Notes under the pieces: generated by a model
Databases searched by the model: none
Seen by the model: only the letters and a program-made list of their open reading frames with translations
What the model was told of the DNA's origin: nothing
In this document: positions 17,473 through 26,876 of the stretch, piece after piece
Layout of the letters: each line of letters begins with the position of its first letter
Numbering within the stretch: the first letter of the stretch is position 1
Program-made: the position numbers and the translations under genes
NCBI GenBank assembly: GCA_044224905.1
Contig: JBGAJN010000001.1
Location: 1,736,001-1,800,000 of the forward strand
Direction of reading: 5' to 3'
Source of the DNA: JBGAJN01 sp044224905
Lineage (GTDB): Bacteria > Verrucomicrobiota > Verrucomicrobiia > Limisphaerales > JBGAJN01
Length of the DNA: 64,000 nt

Positions 17473-19394
17473 ATCCGCTCGTCTCCATCGTCTGCGTGAC
17501 CCACGGCCGGCGGCAATTGCTGATGCGTTGCCTGGAGTCGTGCTTGCAGCAGGATCACCGAAACCTGGAGATCGTCGTCCTCCTCAATCCCGGCGATCCC
17601 GAGGCGGAGTCGGCGATCCGCGACGCGATGCCGCAGGTGAAGATCGTTCGCACGCATCGCAACGTGGGCTTCTTTCCCGGCCTCAACCTCGCCATCGCCA
17701 ATACCAATGGCGAATACGTGATGACTGTGGATGATGACGCCTACTTCCTCTCGAATGATGTTCTGAGCCAGATGCTCAGGGCGTTCGCGGTCGAGCCGGA
17801 ACTCGGCGGCGTCACCTGCAATCTTGAGGGCCCCAAGGAAACCACCATTTCGGGCGATGATCGCTACATCCACGTTTTCAAGACGGGATTCACCATGGTT
17901 CCTAAACGCGCGTTCACGGAGTGGGTGGGCTATTACCCGGATCTGTTTTTCCGCTCGGCGGGGGAGACGTTCTTGTGCACGGCGCTTTGGAACCAGGGCC
18001 GACGCGTCAAATGTCTCGTCCACGCCCGGATGTATCATGATCTCGCCATGCAGGGGCGGTCGGATCACGATTGGAAATTCTATGGTATGCGCAGTCAGGC
18101 ACTGTGCGTGGTGTTGCGGGAGCCGTGGTTCATCGTGCCGTTCTCGCTGGCGTCCAAGTTTTGCAAGAGCTTCCTGAATTTCATTAAGTGGGGCCATCTG
18201 CAAACGTGGTTTCGCGTCTGGTGGAGTATCCTCGTGCATATTCCTGAGGTCATTCCCGACCGTCAACCGGTGACGTGGAATACGTACAAGTTGCTCCGCC
18301 GGCTGCAGACCGAAGTGATTACCGATCCCGCGCAGCTGTCCGGCCTGGCGGTGCTGACTGATCGGGGTGCTGACGTTGTGGGCCATCCGACGGCGGACGC
18401 GCCGGACGCTCCCGCTCCGGTCGCGTCGGTGGTCATTGCCACTAAGAACCGCAAGGATGAATTGCGGGTCGCCGTGCAGTCCGCCTTGAAGCAGACGGTG
18501 CCCGTGGAGGTGATCGTGATGGACGACGCCTCGACTGATGGCACGTCAGAGATGATGCGTACCGAGTACCCGCAGGTGCGCCTGTACACGGCGGCGGTTT
18601 CCGCTGGCTACATCGTGCAGCGCAACCGCGCTGCGGAATTGGCCCGGGCACCGATTATTTTCTCCCTGGACGACGACGCGGCTTTCTCCACGCCGCGGGT
18701 TGTCGCCCAAACCCTCGCGGAGTTTACGTCCCCGCAAATTGGGGCGATCTTCATTCCGCTGATCAACGTCCGGACGAGCCACGAAATTGTCAATCCGGCG
18801 CCCGCGGATGGCCGTGCGTACGCGACCGATTCCTTCGTTGGCACCGCTTACGCCTTGCGCCGCGATGTCTTTTTGCAGTTGGGCGGGTATCGCGAGTTTT
18901 TTGTGCATCAGGGGGAGGAGGGTGATTACTGCCTCCGGATGTTGGAGGCGGGCTACCTCACGCGGGCGGGCGGCGCCGATCCGATCAGCCACTTCGAGTC
19001 CGTGCGGCGGGATTTCTCGCGCATGGATTTCTATGGCAAGCGCAACCTGGTGCTGTTCGCCTGGTGCAATGTGCCGGCGGTTTTTCTCCCGCTGCACCTT
19101 GTGGCGACGGTGTTTAATGGCTTGTGGCATGGCGTCCGGGTAAATCGGTTGGCGGTGGGCGCTCGGGGTATGCTGTCGGGCATGGCGGCGATGGTGCGCG
19201 GCGTTTATCCGCGCAACCCGGTGTCGCTGGCCACCTACCGCCTGAGCCGAAAATTGAAAAAGCGCGGACCGCTGGGAGTGGACTACGTCTTGCAGCGGCT
19301 CGCCCTCCGGTGCGGCGCGCCACCGCGACCTCCATCGGCGATTACTGGGGCTGGGGTGGTTGCCCAAGGCGCGAAGACTACAACTCTTCAATGA
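17469..19394 (+). CDS. Two-domain family 2 glycosyltransferase
   Basis: 641 aa with two GT2 domains. Domain 1 (about 1-270) opens LVSIVCVTHGRRQLLMRCLESCLQQDH and has the VDDDAYF DxD-type motif. Domain 2 (about 318-580) opens VASVVIATKNRKDELRVAVQSALKQTVPVEVIVMDDASTDGT and has FSLDDDAAF. Two active sites suggest addition of two sugars or a dual-specificity polymerase. The start overlaps the previous stop (ATGA), as does its stop with the next ATG. Confidence 0.88.
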   Translation: MNPLVSIVCVTHGRRQLLMRCLESCLQQDHRNLEIVVLLNPGDPEAESAIRDAMPQVKIVRTHRNVGFFPGLNLAIANTNGEYVMTVDDDAYFLSNDVLSQMLRAFAVEPELGGVTCNLEGPKETTISGDDRYIHVFKTGFTMVPKRAFTEWVGYYPDLFFRSAGETFLCTALWNQGRRVKCLVHARMYHDLAMQGRSDHDWKFYGMRSQALCVVLREPWFIVPFSLASKFCKSFLNFIKWGHLQTWFRVWWSILVHIPEVIPDRQPVTWNTYKLLRRLQTEVITDPAQLSGLAVLTDRGADVVGHPTADAPDAPAPVASVVIATKNRKDELRVAVQSALKQTVPVEVIVMDDASTDGTSEMMRTEYPQVRLYTAAVSAGYIVQRNRAAELARAPIIFSLDDDAAFSTPRVVAQTLAEFTSPQIGAIFIPLINVRTSHEIVNPAPADGRAYATDSFVGTAYALRRDVFLQLGGYREFFVHQGEEGDYCLRMLEAGYLTRAGGADPISHFESVRRDFSRMDFYGKRNLVLFAWCNVPAVFLPLHLVATVFNGLWHGVRVNRLAVGARGMLSGMAAMVRGVYPRNPVSLATYRLSRKLKKRGPLGVDYVLQRLALRCGAPPRPPSAITGAGVVAQGAKTTTLQ

Positions 19395-20587
19395 ATTGTC
19401 CGCCGATGAGTGGCTGTATAGAGGCGAAGTCCAACGGTGGGACGGCGGTGTCCGAGCCGTCCGGCCGGTCGCGCCACATCCCGGCGCTGGATGGGTTGCG
19501 CGGTTGGGCCATCCTTTTGGTGCTGGTCTGTCATTTTTTTGCGCCGGGCCTCGATGGTCAGGGCGGATGGGGACGAGGCGCCGGCGTGCTGGTTGGCTTG
19601 ACCCGTCACGGCGTGGATCTTTTCTTCGTCCTTTCGGGTTTTCTAATCACAGGAATTCTATACGACACCAAGGGGCTGCCGCATTACTTCCGGAACTTTT
19701 ACGGTCGCCGGACGGTTCGCATCTTTCCGCTGTATTACTTGGCTTTGGTGATCTGCTTCCTGCTAGTCCCGCGATTTTTCGCTTTTAGTACGCCGGGGTT
19801 AAAAACGATTTGGCAGGATCAATGGGCGTTATGGCTGTACTGTTCCAATTGGATAATGACGTGGCGCCAGACGTGGGCTTTTAACGCGGATTGGCTCAAT
19901 CTGGCGCACTTCTGGTCGCTGGCCGTTGAGGAACAGTTCTATTTGTTGTGGCCCCTTGTCGTTATGGGGCTATGTCGTCGTCGGCTCATGGTGCTCTGCG
20001 CGGTTTTGGTTGTGGCGGCATTGGCCCTGCGCATGGCCATGGCTGCAGCCGGCGTCCAGCCACTTGCCATGTTCGTTTTCACCCCGTGCCGGATCGATGC
20101 CCTCGCGATTGGCAGTTTCCTCGCCGTGGCGGTGCGCGGGCCGGCGGGTTTGGCGGGGCTCGTCAAAGCCGCCCGCCCGGTGGGTCTGGGCTGTATGATC
20201 GCGCTTCCGATGGTGCTGCTACTGAGCGGTGGCAGTCAGGTGTTTATAGCCGGGCTGAAGTACACGTTTCTTGGCGGAGTCTTCGGGAGTTTGCTGGTGC
20301 TGACCCTTGCCGCCCCCTCGGGAAGCCTGCTTGCCCGGGCGATGGACAATGGGCCGATGCGCCTGTTGGGCAAGTTTAGCTACGGAATCTACGTTTTCCA
20401 TCACTTGTTGATTCCCGCATTCCTCGCCGGGTTTGGTCCCGAGATTCTGCAGGGATGGTGCCCCTCGCGTGTGGTGGCCAATGCGATCTATTTCGTCCTG
20501 GCGAGTACGGCTTCGGTAGCCGTCGCCTGGGTCAGTTGGCACCTCTTTGAAAAGCATTTTCTTAAATTAAAGCGCTACTTTGAATAG
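19391..20587 (+). CDS. Acyltransferase-3 family membrane protein (OafA-like)
   Basis: 398 aa, ATG overlapping the GT2 stop (ATGA). The hallmark IPALDGLRGWAILLVLVCHFF, HGVDLFFVLSGFLITGIL and FYGRRTVRIFPLYYLALVI blocks and about ten hydrophobic helices identify acyltransferase-3. Members move acyl (often acetyl) groups onto sugars of O-antigens and exopolysaccharides. VEEQFYLLWPLVV and FSYGIYVFHHLLIPAF are also typical. It is the fourth acylation-related protein in this locus. Confidence 0.92.
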   Translation: MNCPPMSGCIEAKSNGGTAVSEPSGRSRHIPALDGLRGWAILLVLVCHFFAPGLDGQGGWGRGAGVLVGLTRHGVDLFFVLSGFLITGILYDTKGLPHYFRNFYGRRTVRIFPLYYLALVICFLLVPRFFAFSTPGLKTIWQDQWALWLYCSNWIMTWRQTWAFNADWLNLAHFWSLAVEEQFYLLWPLVVMGLCRRRLMVLCAVLVVAALALRMAMAAAGVQPLAMFVFTPCRIDALAIGSFLAVAVRGPAGLAGLVKAARPVGLGCMIALPMVLLLSGGSQVFIAGLKYTFLGGVFGSLLVLTLAAPSGSLLARAMDNGPMRLLGKFSYGIYVFHHLLIPAFLAGFGPEILQGWCPSRVVANAIYFVLASTASVAVAWVSWHLFEKHFLKLKRYFE

Positions 20588-20744
20588 CTCCGATTTTTCT
20601 CAGTTGCCGCAAGATGCTGTCGGGCTGGGGACGTCTCGGTTCTCTTGGTTCAACTGGGTTTTCGCTGCATGATTTCACTCGCTGGAAATTTGTGCGCTGT
20701 CGCTTCACCGGTCTGCTGAGGAATTACCGCACCTCCTTGCTCGG

Positions 20745-22019
20745 ATGTTAAAATCACCTTCCGGCCGCACCGTTGCCGGCACGAGACGGTCAGCCCGCGT
20801 GGCGGTCGTTCAGGACGGCGCGCGCCTGCACTACGCCGTGCCCGCCGCCTTGCAGCGCGCCGGAATTCTCGACCGTGTCTTTACCGAGTGGTTCGTGAAG
20901 CCGGGTTCGTGGACGGACTGGGCTTCGCGGTTGGCCGTGATCGCGAGTCCGCAGCGTGGCCGGCGGATGGCGGATCGTCGCTCCGCTGAATTGGGCGCCA
21001 GCTTTGTCATTACCAATCCGCGGCTGATGTTCCGGCAGTTGCGAGCCCGCAAACGTTTCGCTTCCGTCACGGAGTTTTATCAGTGGTCGTCCGCCGAGGT
21101 TGGCCGTTGGATTGTCCGTCACGGCTTCGGCGAGGCGAACGCGTTGCTGGGATTTATCCGCAATCTCGATCCTGCGCTATGCGTGACGTGCCAGCAGCGG
21201 GGTATGGTGACCGTCGGGGACCAGATTATTGCGCCGGCGATCGTCGAGGCGCGGGAGGGCCGATTGCAGCGGACCCGCTGGCCGGGTTGGGATTTGGCGG
21301 TTGATGCCGAAGACTCGGGAGCCGTGGCGGCGCATGAAGCGGCTACGTGGGCGGCGTTGGACCACATCACCTGCGCGTCAGAGTATGTCAAACAGGGCTT
21401 GGTTGAAGCGGGCAATGATCCGCAACGCGTGTCAGTGATCCCTTATCCGATCGATGTTCACGAGTTGCCATTTGTGCCCCGCGAAGGACGCTCCGGGCCG
21501 GTGACCATTGGATTCGTGGGCGGCGTGAGCACGCGCAAGGGTGCCCCGTATTTCTTCGAGACCGCGCGACACTTTGAACCCGGGCAGGCGCGCTTTGTGA
21601 TGGTCGGTCCGGTCAACGTGGCCCGCGATGCCGTGGAAAAACATCGGGGCCATGTGGAATTAATCGGCTCCGTTCCGCGCTCGGAAATTCGGAGTTGGTT
21701 GGAGAAATTTGATGTGTTCTTTTTCCCCTCCACGTGTGAAGGCTCCGCCGGTTCGCTGATGGAGGCAATGGCCACGGGCTTGCCGGTGGTCACGAGTCCG
21801 AACAGCGGCACGGTGGCCCGTCACGGCGAGGAGGGCTTCATTGCCGAATACGATCAGACGGAGAAATTCGCCGACTACTTGCGCCGGTTGATCGAAGAAC
21901 CCGGCTTGCGCCTTCGCCTAGGGCGCGCGGCGCGAGCACGGGCGGAACGGTTCAGCCTCGACGGTTATGCGGCTGAATTGTCGCCGTTATTGACGCGTCT
22001 CGTGCAGGAACACGGGTGA
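20745..22019 (+). CDS. Family 4 glycosyltransferase
   Basis: 424 aa. GT-B fold; the C-terminal donor domain shows TIGFVGGVSTRKGAPYFFETARHF, ARFVMVGPVNVARDAVEKH and DVFFFPSTCEGSAGSLMEAMATGLPVVTSPNSG, the E-x7-E region of GT4 enzymes. The N-terminal domain is less typical (RVAVVQDGARLHYAVPAALQRAGILDRVFTEWF). The 157-bp gap before it has no clear promoter. Confidence 0.88.
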   Translation: MLKSPSGRTVAGTRRSARVAVVQDGARLHYAVPAALQRAGILDRVFTEWFVKPGSWTDWASRLAVIASPQRGRRMADRRSAELGASFVITNPRLMFRQLRARKRFASVTEFYQWSSAEVGRWIVRHGFGEANALLGFIRNLDPALCVTCQQRGMVTVGDQIIAPAIVEAREGRLQRTRWPGWDLAVDAEDSGAVAAHEAATWAALDHITCASEYVKQGLVEAGNDPQRVSVIPYPIDVHELPFVPREGRSGPVTIGFVGGVSTRKGAPYFFETARHFEPGQARFVMVGPVNVARDAVEKHRGHVELIGSVPRSEIRSWLEKFDVFFFPSTCEGSAGSLMEAMATGLPVVTSPNSGTVARHGEEGFIAEYDQTEKFADYLRRLIEEPGLRLRLGRAARARAERFSLDGYAAELSPLLTRLVQEHG

Positions 22020-22351
22020 GTTTTTGAATTGAAGAACGCCGGCGGCTCGCCCTCTGTTTCCGGCGTCCGCCAAAAACCGGTAGGGCTGCGCTGCCGCGCG
22101 ACCCCTTAATTCGTCCGCGTGAGACGCGGACCGTGACCCAAGCTCGGCCATCCGATAACGGCGTGCTTAGATCGTGAAAACGTTGACCAGATTTTTTATC
22201 TCCCCGGAGGGCTGGGTGTGTGGTCTTGTTGTGCGTGCCGCTTGTGTTTGAACGTTGCCCGGGAATTCTGCGCCGCCGCGGTGCGTAACGGGCGCGGGTG
22301 GCCGCGCTCTCGATTCCATCGTATTCTGTAGCCGAACGCTCAATTTTATTT
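22020..22351. other. Gene-less stretch of about 330 bp
   Basis: Between the GT4 stop and the FkbM start. It contains ggtagggctgcgctgccgcg (about 22079-22098), resembling a motif common in intergenic repeats of related bacteria, and a cgtccgcgtgagacgcggac palindrome-like segment near 22112-22131. I see no gene, terminator or clear promoter. Confidence 0.35.
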
Positions 22352-23173
22352 ATGGCCGCTGGCAATCTTCCCAAACGGATCCTGTCCGGACTCGTGCCGA
22401 ACCGGATGAAACGTGATTTTCAGTCGCGGGTGTTCCGCTCGGTGGATCTCCGTTGGCACCTCAGCTCGGGCATCGATGTTGAAGTGTTGAGTCCCACGGA
22501 TTGGAGTCTCTACAACGACATTTTTGTGGAGGCCGAGTACGACGGTGCCATTCTCGATTTGCTCCACCGCGCGGCCGGTCGGGGAACGGGCACGGTTTTA
22601 GATCTCGGCGCGAACGTGGGTTTCTTTGAGCTGCGTTTGATTCACCTGGCCTCCAAGGCTGGACTCAAACCGGGCCAGATTCGTGTGGTCGCGGTCGAGC
22701 CGGACGCGGAGAACGTCCGCGAACTGCAGCGTCGCCTGGCATCCTCGGGGCCGTGGCTGGCGGACATCACGTTGGTGACGGGACTGGCGGGGAAACGGGA
22801 AGGGGCGGCGAACTTGTGGAAAAGCCACAACCACCACTCCTGCACCGTTCGCGACCAACGCAAGTACAAGGGCGCTCAAGCCGTCGCGTCACAGTACGTC
22901 GATTTGACCCGGATCGTCCCCGCATCCGGGCCCATTGATTTGTTGAAGTGCGACATCGAAGGCTCGGAAGAGGAGTTTGTGGTCAATTATCCTGACCTGT
23001 TGTGCCGCGTAATGGTCGCTGTGTTTGAGATTCATCACGGCGCGTGCAGCGCGCCGAATATGCGGGCTCTTTTGCATCGGGCCGGTTTGGTGCATGAGGA
23101 AATTGTCGCCGAGCATGAGTCGAACTCGGTACATATCTTCCGTCGCGAACCCCCGGTGAAGGCGACCGCTTGA
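22352..23173 (+). CDS. FkbM-family methyltransferase
   Basis: 273 aa from ATG 22352 (an in-frame GTG at 22298 would add 18 residues). SAM-binding motif I is VLDLGANVGFFELRLIHLA; VVAVEPDAENVRELQRRL and LLKCDIEGSEEEFV are the FkbM signatures. FkbM-like enzymes O-methylate sugars or polyketides, so a methylated sugar in this polymer is likely. N-terminal residues look like a normal cytoplasmic protein. Confidence 0.88.
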   Translation: MAAGNLPKRILSGLVPNRMKRDFQSRVFRSVDLRWHLSSGIDVEVLSPTDWSLYNDIFVEAEYDGAILDLLHRAAGRGTGTVLDLGANVGFFELRLIHLASKAGLKPGQIRVVAVEPDAENVRELQRRLASSGPWLADITLVTGLAGKREGAANLWKSHNHHSCTVRDQRKYKGAQAVASQYVDLTRIVPASGPIDLLKCDIEGSEEEFVVNYPDLLCRVMVAVFEIHHGACSAPNMRALLHRAGLVHEEIVAEHESNSVHIFRREPPVKATA

Positions 23174-23271
23174 TCAATTTCCGATCGGCCGACAGGATTG
23201 TTTTTTGACCAGGTCATTGGCCAGCGCCAATCAACAAGGATGGGCGGATCTAGCACCCGGTTGAATCACCT

Positions 23272-24297
23272 ATGAGCCAGCCATCACCCGTTGCTTCGCC
23301 CCGGGTCGCTTTTCTCATCCCGTACATCGGCACGTGGCCGAAGTGGTCGGAGCTGTTCTTCCAGAGTTGTGAGCCCAATACCTGTGTGGCGGTGCTCTTG
23401 GTCTGTGAACAGCCGCCGCCGTGCCGGCTTCCCGGGAATGTTCAGGTGATTGAGATGGATCGCACCGAGTTAGTCCGGCGGTTGGCCCTGGCTACCGGGT
23501 TGAATTTGACCGCCCTTGGCGGACACAAGCTCTGCGATTTTCGACCCTTCTTTGGCTTGGCGTTCGAAGATCTCCTGCGGAACTTTGAGTTCTGGGGCTT
23601 CTGTGATTTGGACATCATGTTTGGCGATCTCAAAAAGCTCCTCACGCCGGACTTTCTCGAATCCATGGATGTCTTCAGCGCGCACGACCTCCAGTTTGCG
23701 GGGCACTTCACCATTTTGCGCAACGTTTCTACGGTGAATCGGGTCTGCTTTCAGATGCAAGGCTGGCGGGAACGGTGCTTGGCGCCATCGACGAAACTTG
23801 TCGAGGAGTATTTGCTGGCCAAAACCATCGAGGACGATCCCTCGATCCGCTTGCGCCGTCCCGGTTCCTTGAACTCGGAATTGCAACGCGACTTCGGACG
23901 CTTCGGCATCACCTTTGATTTCCTGGGCCAGGTGGCCTATCTCTCGGAACCGGACGCGCCGGTGGTTCATTGGGAGAATGGCTCTGTCTTTTACACGTCA
24001 CGATCCGGCCGCCGCACGGAAGTATTGTATCTCCATTTCATGGGCCTGAAACGCTGGTGGCACTGGTGCTTGTTGACTGATCAGGCGTTGCGCGGCCCGC
24101 GTCACACCTTCTCCCGCCTCGGCTACGGCGGTCCCCACAACCCCCTTGCGTTGCAGCGATTCCCTTGGCGCCAATTCTTCTGGCTCCAATACGCCGTGGG
24201 CAACTTTAAAGGGATTGCCGGAAGGTTCCTTCGTCGGCACCTGCCGATGGAAACATTTCTCCGCCTCAGGCGCCTCATTTTTGAACGCAGCCGTTGA
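23272..24297 (+). CDS. DUF6625 glycosyltransferase-like protein
   Basis: 341 aa. It begins RVAFLIPYIGTWPKWSELFFQSC, and contains GGHKLCDFRPFFGLAFEDLLRNFEFWGFCDLDIMFGD with a D-x-D. These are the signatures I associate with DUF6625 proteins of capsule and EPS loci, thought to be GT-A-type transferases. No characterised reaction is known to me. Located between the FkbM gene and the polymerase gene. Confidence 0.78.
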   Translation: MSQPSPVASPRVAFLIPYIGTWPKWSELFFQSCEPNTCVAVLLVCEQPPPCRLPGNVQVIEMDRTELVRRLALATGLNLTALGGHKLCDFRPFFGLAFEDLLRNFEFWGFCDLDIMFGDLKKLLTPDFLESMDVFSAHDLQFAGHFTILRNVSTVNRVCFQMQGWRERCLAPSTKLVEEYLLAKTIEDDPSIRLRRPGSLNSELQRDFGRFGITFDFLGQVAYLSEPDAPVVHWENGSVFYTSRSGRRTEVLYLHFMGLKRWWHWCLLTDQALRGPRHTFSRLGYGGPHNPLALQRFPWRQFFWLQYAVGNFKGIAGRFLRRHLPMETFLRLRRLIFERSR

Positions 24298-24417
24298 GGA
24301 TTCGCTCATTGTTTCTCTCAGAGTGAATCATCGCAATTTATGATGAGCCGTACGAAGAGGCCCGCTTGTACTGATAGAAGCATTGGCAGGGTGCCGTCCC
24401 AACGTTAAGGTTTCCCA

Positions 24418-25869
24418 ATGTCCATGACGCGTGCCATTCCCAAAACCAGCGAATTCCCTATCTGGCAGCAGTATGCCTATTCGCCATTCGCCGGGGTGGC
24501 CGCCATTGTCTTCTTCACTGTCGTGGCAATCAGTTGCATTCCCGAAGATCATGCGCCCAAGGGGGCGTTGTTCTGGTCGGGTTTTTGGATGAGCATAGGG
24601 ATTCTATATGCTCCGGTGGTTGGTGTTTATCGGAACCCGAAGACTTTGATCCACGCCGAGAATATTTTGGCGTTGATTCCCGTGTTTTGGCTGTTGTTGG
24701 ATCTTTTGCAGGGAACCTACGGCTTGGAAGAAGCGAAACATGAAGCGGTGGTTAAATGCTTTGTTGCGATCGCCACATTTTCGTCGGCCTTGTGCATCGG
24801 CCGGTGGCTGAAGTTTCTAAAGATGCCTCAAAGTTTGCTGAACGTGGCATCCAATCAGTTCTCCGCCCCGGCCCTTTTCCACCTGATCTTGCTTTGTTTT
24901 GTCTTGGGCATTACCCGCTTCGCCGCACCGTGTTATTTCAATCCGGTGGACATGGCGTACTATCTCTTCGTGGATCGGTTTGGGGCGCCTTGGGCTCGCG
25001 CGGGACTGGGGGGCTGGGACGCATTTTTGGATTTTATGCAGTATTTTGGCTACCTGCTCCCTGCGTTGACCGTGATGTTGGCGGCCAAGACTCGCTGGTT
25101 GAATTGGCGCGTTGCCACTGCGGCGGCTTTGACGATTGGATTTTCACTGTTTCTTTCGCAAGGGGGTAACCGCCGTATTGTAGGTACGATCTTCGGCGTG
25201 GCGATCGCGATTTGGATGTTGGCGAATCGAAAGCATTCTGTGCGGTCGATTTTGACGATGGTCATTGTGGTCGGGGGGTTGCTCTGGTGGATGCAATTCA
25301 TGTTGAAAATTCGCAGTGTGGGCCTTGGGGGGGCGATTTCTTCGGGGGAAGTCGAAATTAATTTAACGGGGCAAGCTCGTTCGACTGAGGAGAAAGAGGA
25401 TGCGGCTGTGTTCAATGTGGACGACAACTTCTTGCGCTTGGCTCAGGTGATCGATTTGTTTCCCGCGACGCAGCCGTTCGTTCACCAAAAGTTTCTGGTA
25501 TATGCTTTGGTTCGCCCGATCCCTCGCGTGTTTTGGGAGGGGAAGCCTTTGGATGGTGGCTATGATTTGACCGCGCTCTTGGGGATGCAGGGGTTCAGCC
25601 TCACGACGTCGATAGTCGGCGAAGCGTACATCAGTTTCGGCTACGTCGGGATTGTGCTTTTCGGGTTGCTCATCGGTGGTCTGGCCGGAATGGCGAGTCA
25701 GGTGTTGGAAGGGGAGATGACCCCGGAGCGCGCACTCGTTTACAGCATTTTGGTCATGGCCTTGTTCGCGGGCGGACGATCAACACTGGAGTTGATTCTG
25801 ATGAGCTACATGCTGGTGGCATGGTCGGGCGTGCTTTGGGCGTACCGGTTAATGACCGGTCGTGGATAG
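24418..25869 (+). CDS. Wzy-like O-antigen/oligosaccharide repeat-unit polymerase
   Basis: 483-aa polytopic membrane protein with about ten or more hydrophobic segments and long periplasmic loops. The block VYALVRPIPRVFWEGKPLDGGYDL followed by TSIVGEAYISFGYVGIVLFGLLIGGL is typical of EpsG/Wzy-like polymerases that join undecaprenyl-linked repeats in the periplasm. Low sequence conservation is normal for this family, so the call rests mainly on topology, the RPIPR loop and the location between glycosyltransferase genes. Confidence 0.82.
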   Translation: MSMTRAIPKTSEFPIWQQYAYSPFAGVAAIVFFTVVAISCIPEDHAPKGALFWSGFWMSIGILYAPVVGVYRNPKTLIHAENILALIPVFWLLLDLLQGTYGLEEAKHEAVVKCFVAIATFSSALCIGRWLKFLKMPQSLLNVASNQFSAPALFHLILLCFVLGITRFAAPCYFNPVDMAYYLFVDRFGAPWARAGLGGWDAFLDFMQYFGYLLPALTVMLAAKTRWLNWRVATAAALTIGFSLFLSQGGNRRIVGTIFGVAIAIWMLANRKHSVRSILTMVIVVGGLLWWMQFMLKIRSVGLGGAISSGEVEINLTGQARSTEEKEDAAVFNVDDNFLRLAQVIDLFPATQPFVHQKFLVYALVRPIPRVFWEGKPLDGGYDLTALLGMQGFSLTTSIVGEAYISFGYVGIVLFGLLIGGLAGMASQVLEGEMTPERALVYSILVMALFAGGRSTLELILMSYMLVAWSGVLWAYRLMTGRG

Positions 25870-25903
25870 CCGGCGCCGTACACATTCGTCCCATGATTGA
25901 CGG

Positions 25904-25986
25904 GTTGCGGACTGGACGCTGACTTCTGAATTCGGACTCCAATCTTTCCATCGATGGTCGTTAATCTCTTCATTGATTTCTCCTGA
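25904..25986 (+). repeat. Degenerate heptanucleotide repeat before methyltransferase
   Basis: Units near 7-bp spacing (tgcggac, tggacgc, tgacttc, tgaattc, ggactcc, aatcttt, and onward to tcctga) run up to the ATG at 25987. The phase is weaker here than at 5969 or 29591, but it shares the tgaattc/ggactcc words. Confidence 0.5.
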
Positions 25987-26622
25987 ATGGCTAACACGGA
26001 ATACAAGGAATACGGTTTCGCCTCGGATGCGGAATCCCACATGCATGTGCGGTTCATGCCGCATGTGTTGGCTTTGAGTGGCCCACTCCGGCCGAACCTC
26101 CGCGTGCTCGATGTCGGCTGCGGCAACGGGTTCACTTGCGGCGAATTCCTGAAGCAAGGCTGTCAGGTGGTGGGGATCGATCTGAGCCGGCAGGGCATCG
26201 AAATCGCGCGGAAAGCCTATCCCGGTGCGCGCTTCGAGGTCTTGCCCGCCGACGATCAGTTGCTCGCGAAATTGGGTGAACCTCCGTTCGACATCGTCGT
26301 GAGCACCGAGGTGGTGGAGCATCTATATTCGCCGCGCGATTACGCGCGCGGTTGCTTTCATGCCTTGAAGCCCGGCGGTCGGTTTATTTGCACGACCCCC
26401 TATCACGGTTACGTGAAGAATCTGGTCTTATCCCTGGCTGGTAAATGGGATGCGCATGCCAATCCGTTGTGGGACGGCGGCCACATCAAGCTGTGGAGCC
26501 GCCATACCTTGGGTCGTCTTTTGGCGGAGACGGGTTTCACCAACCTTCAGTTCCGCGGTGCCGGCCGGTTGCCGCTCCTTTGGATGACCATGGTCATGGC
26601 GGGTGACAAACCCGTGTCGTAA
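25987..26622 (+). CDS. Class I SAM-dependent methyltransferase
   Basis: 211 aa. The SAM motif RVLDVGCGNGFTCGEFLKQGCQVVGIDLS is classical; FDIVVSTEVVEHLYSPRDYARGCFHALKPGGRFICTTPYHGY covers motifs II and III. This is a Methyltransf_11/23 (UbiG-like) protein; in a polysaccharide locus it probably methylates a sugar. The ATG directly follows a heptad-like leader with no clear Shine-Dalgarno sequence. Confidence 0.88.
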   Translation: MANTEYKEYGFASDAESHMHVRFMPHVLALSGPLRPNLRVLDVGCGNGFTCGEFLKQGCQVVGIDLSRQGIEIARKAYPGARFEVLPADDQLLAKLGEPPFDIVVSTEVVEHLYSPRDYARGCFHALKPGGRFICTTPYHGYVKNLVLSLAGKWDAHANPLWDGGHIKLWSRHTLGRLLAETGFTNLQFRGAGRLPLLWMTMVMAGDKPVS

Positions 26623-26876
26623 GGCCCTGCCAACGGTTGCCTCGCCCTGCCGTGTTGCCATGACTTCCCGCTGGATATTCTGCTTCGATGGAACGTTCGC
26701 TATGCCGCCACACCTAGGCTAGTTGTTTCTGTCCCCGCGCCGTCTTGGGATGTTCGATGGTCCACGCTATGGCTTTGAGAATTCGGCGCTGAATACCCGT
26801 GCTCGTTCTCGGCTGAAGGGTCTCGGTTCACGATCTCTCGGCCTTCTGGATTCTGACTTCCATATCCTGACCATTC
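26623..26876 (+). repeat. Heptad-like repeat region before glycosyltransferase
   Basis: No gene here. The last part (26844-26878) is clearly 7-bp periodic (ttctgga, ttctgac, ttccata, tcctgac, cattctt). The final unit runs into the TTG start at 26877. The upstream part carries several tctcgg words at about multiples of seven. Confidence 0.5.
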
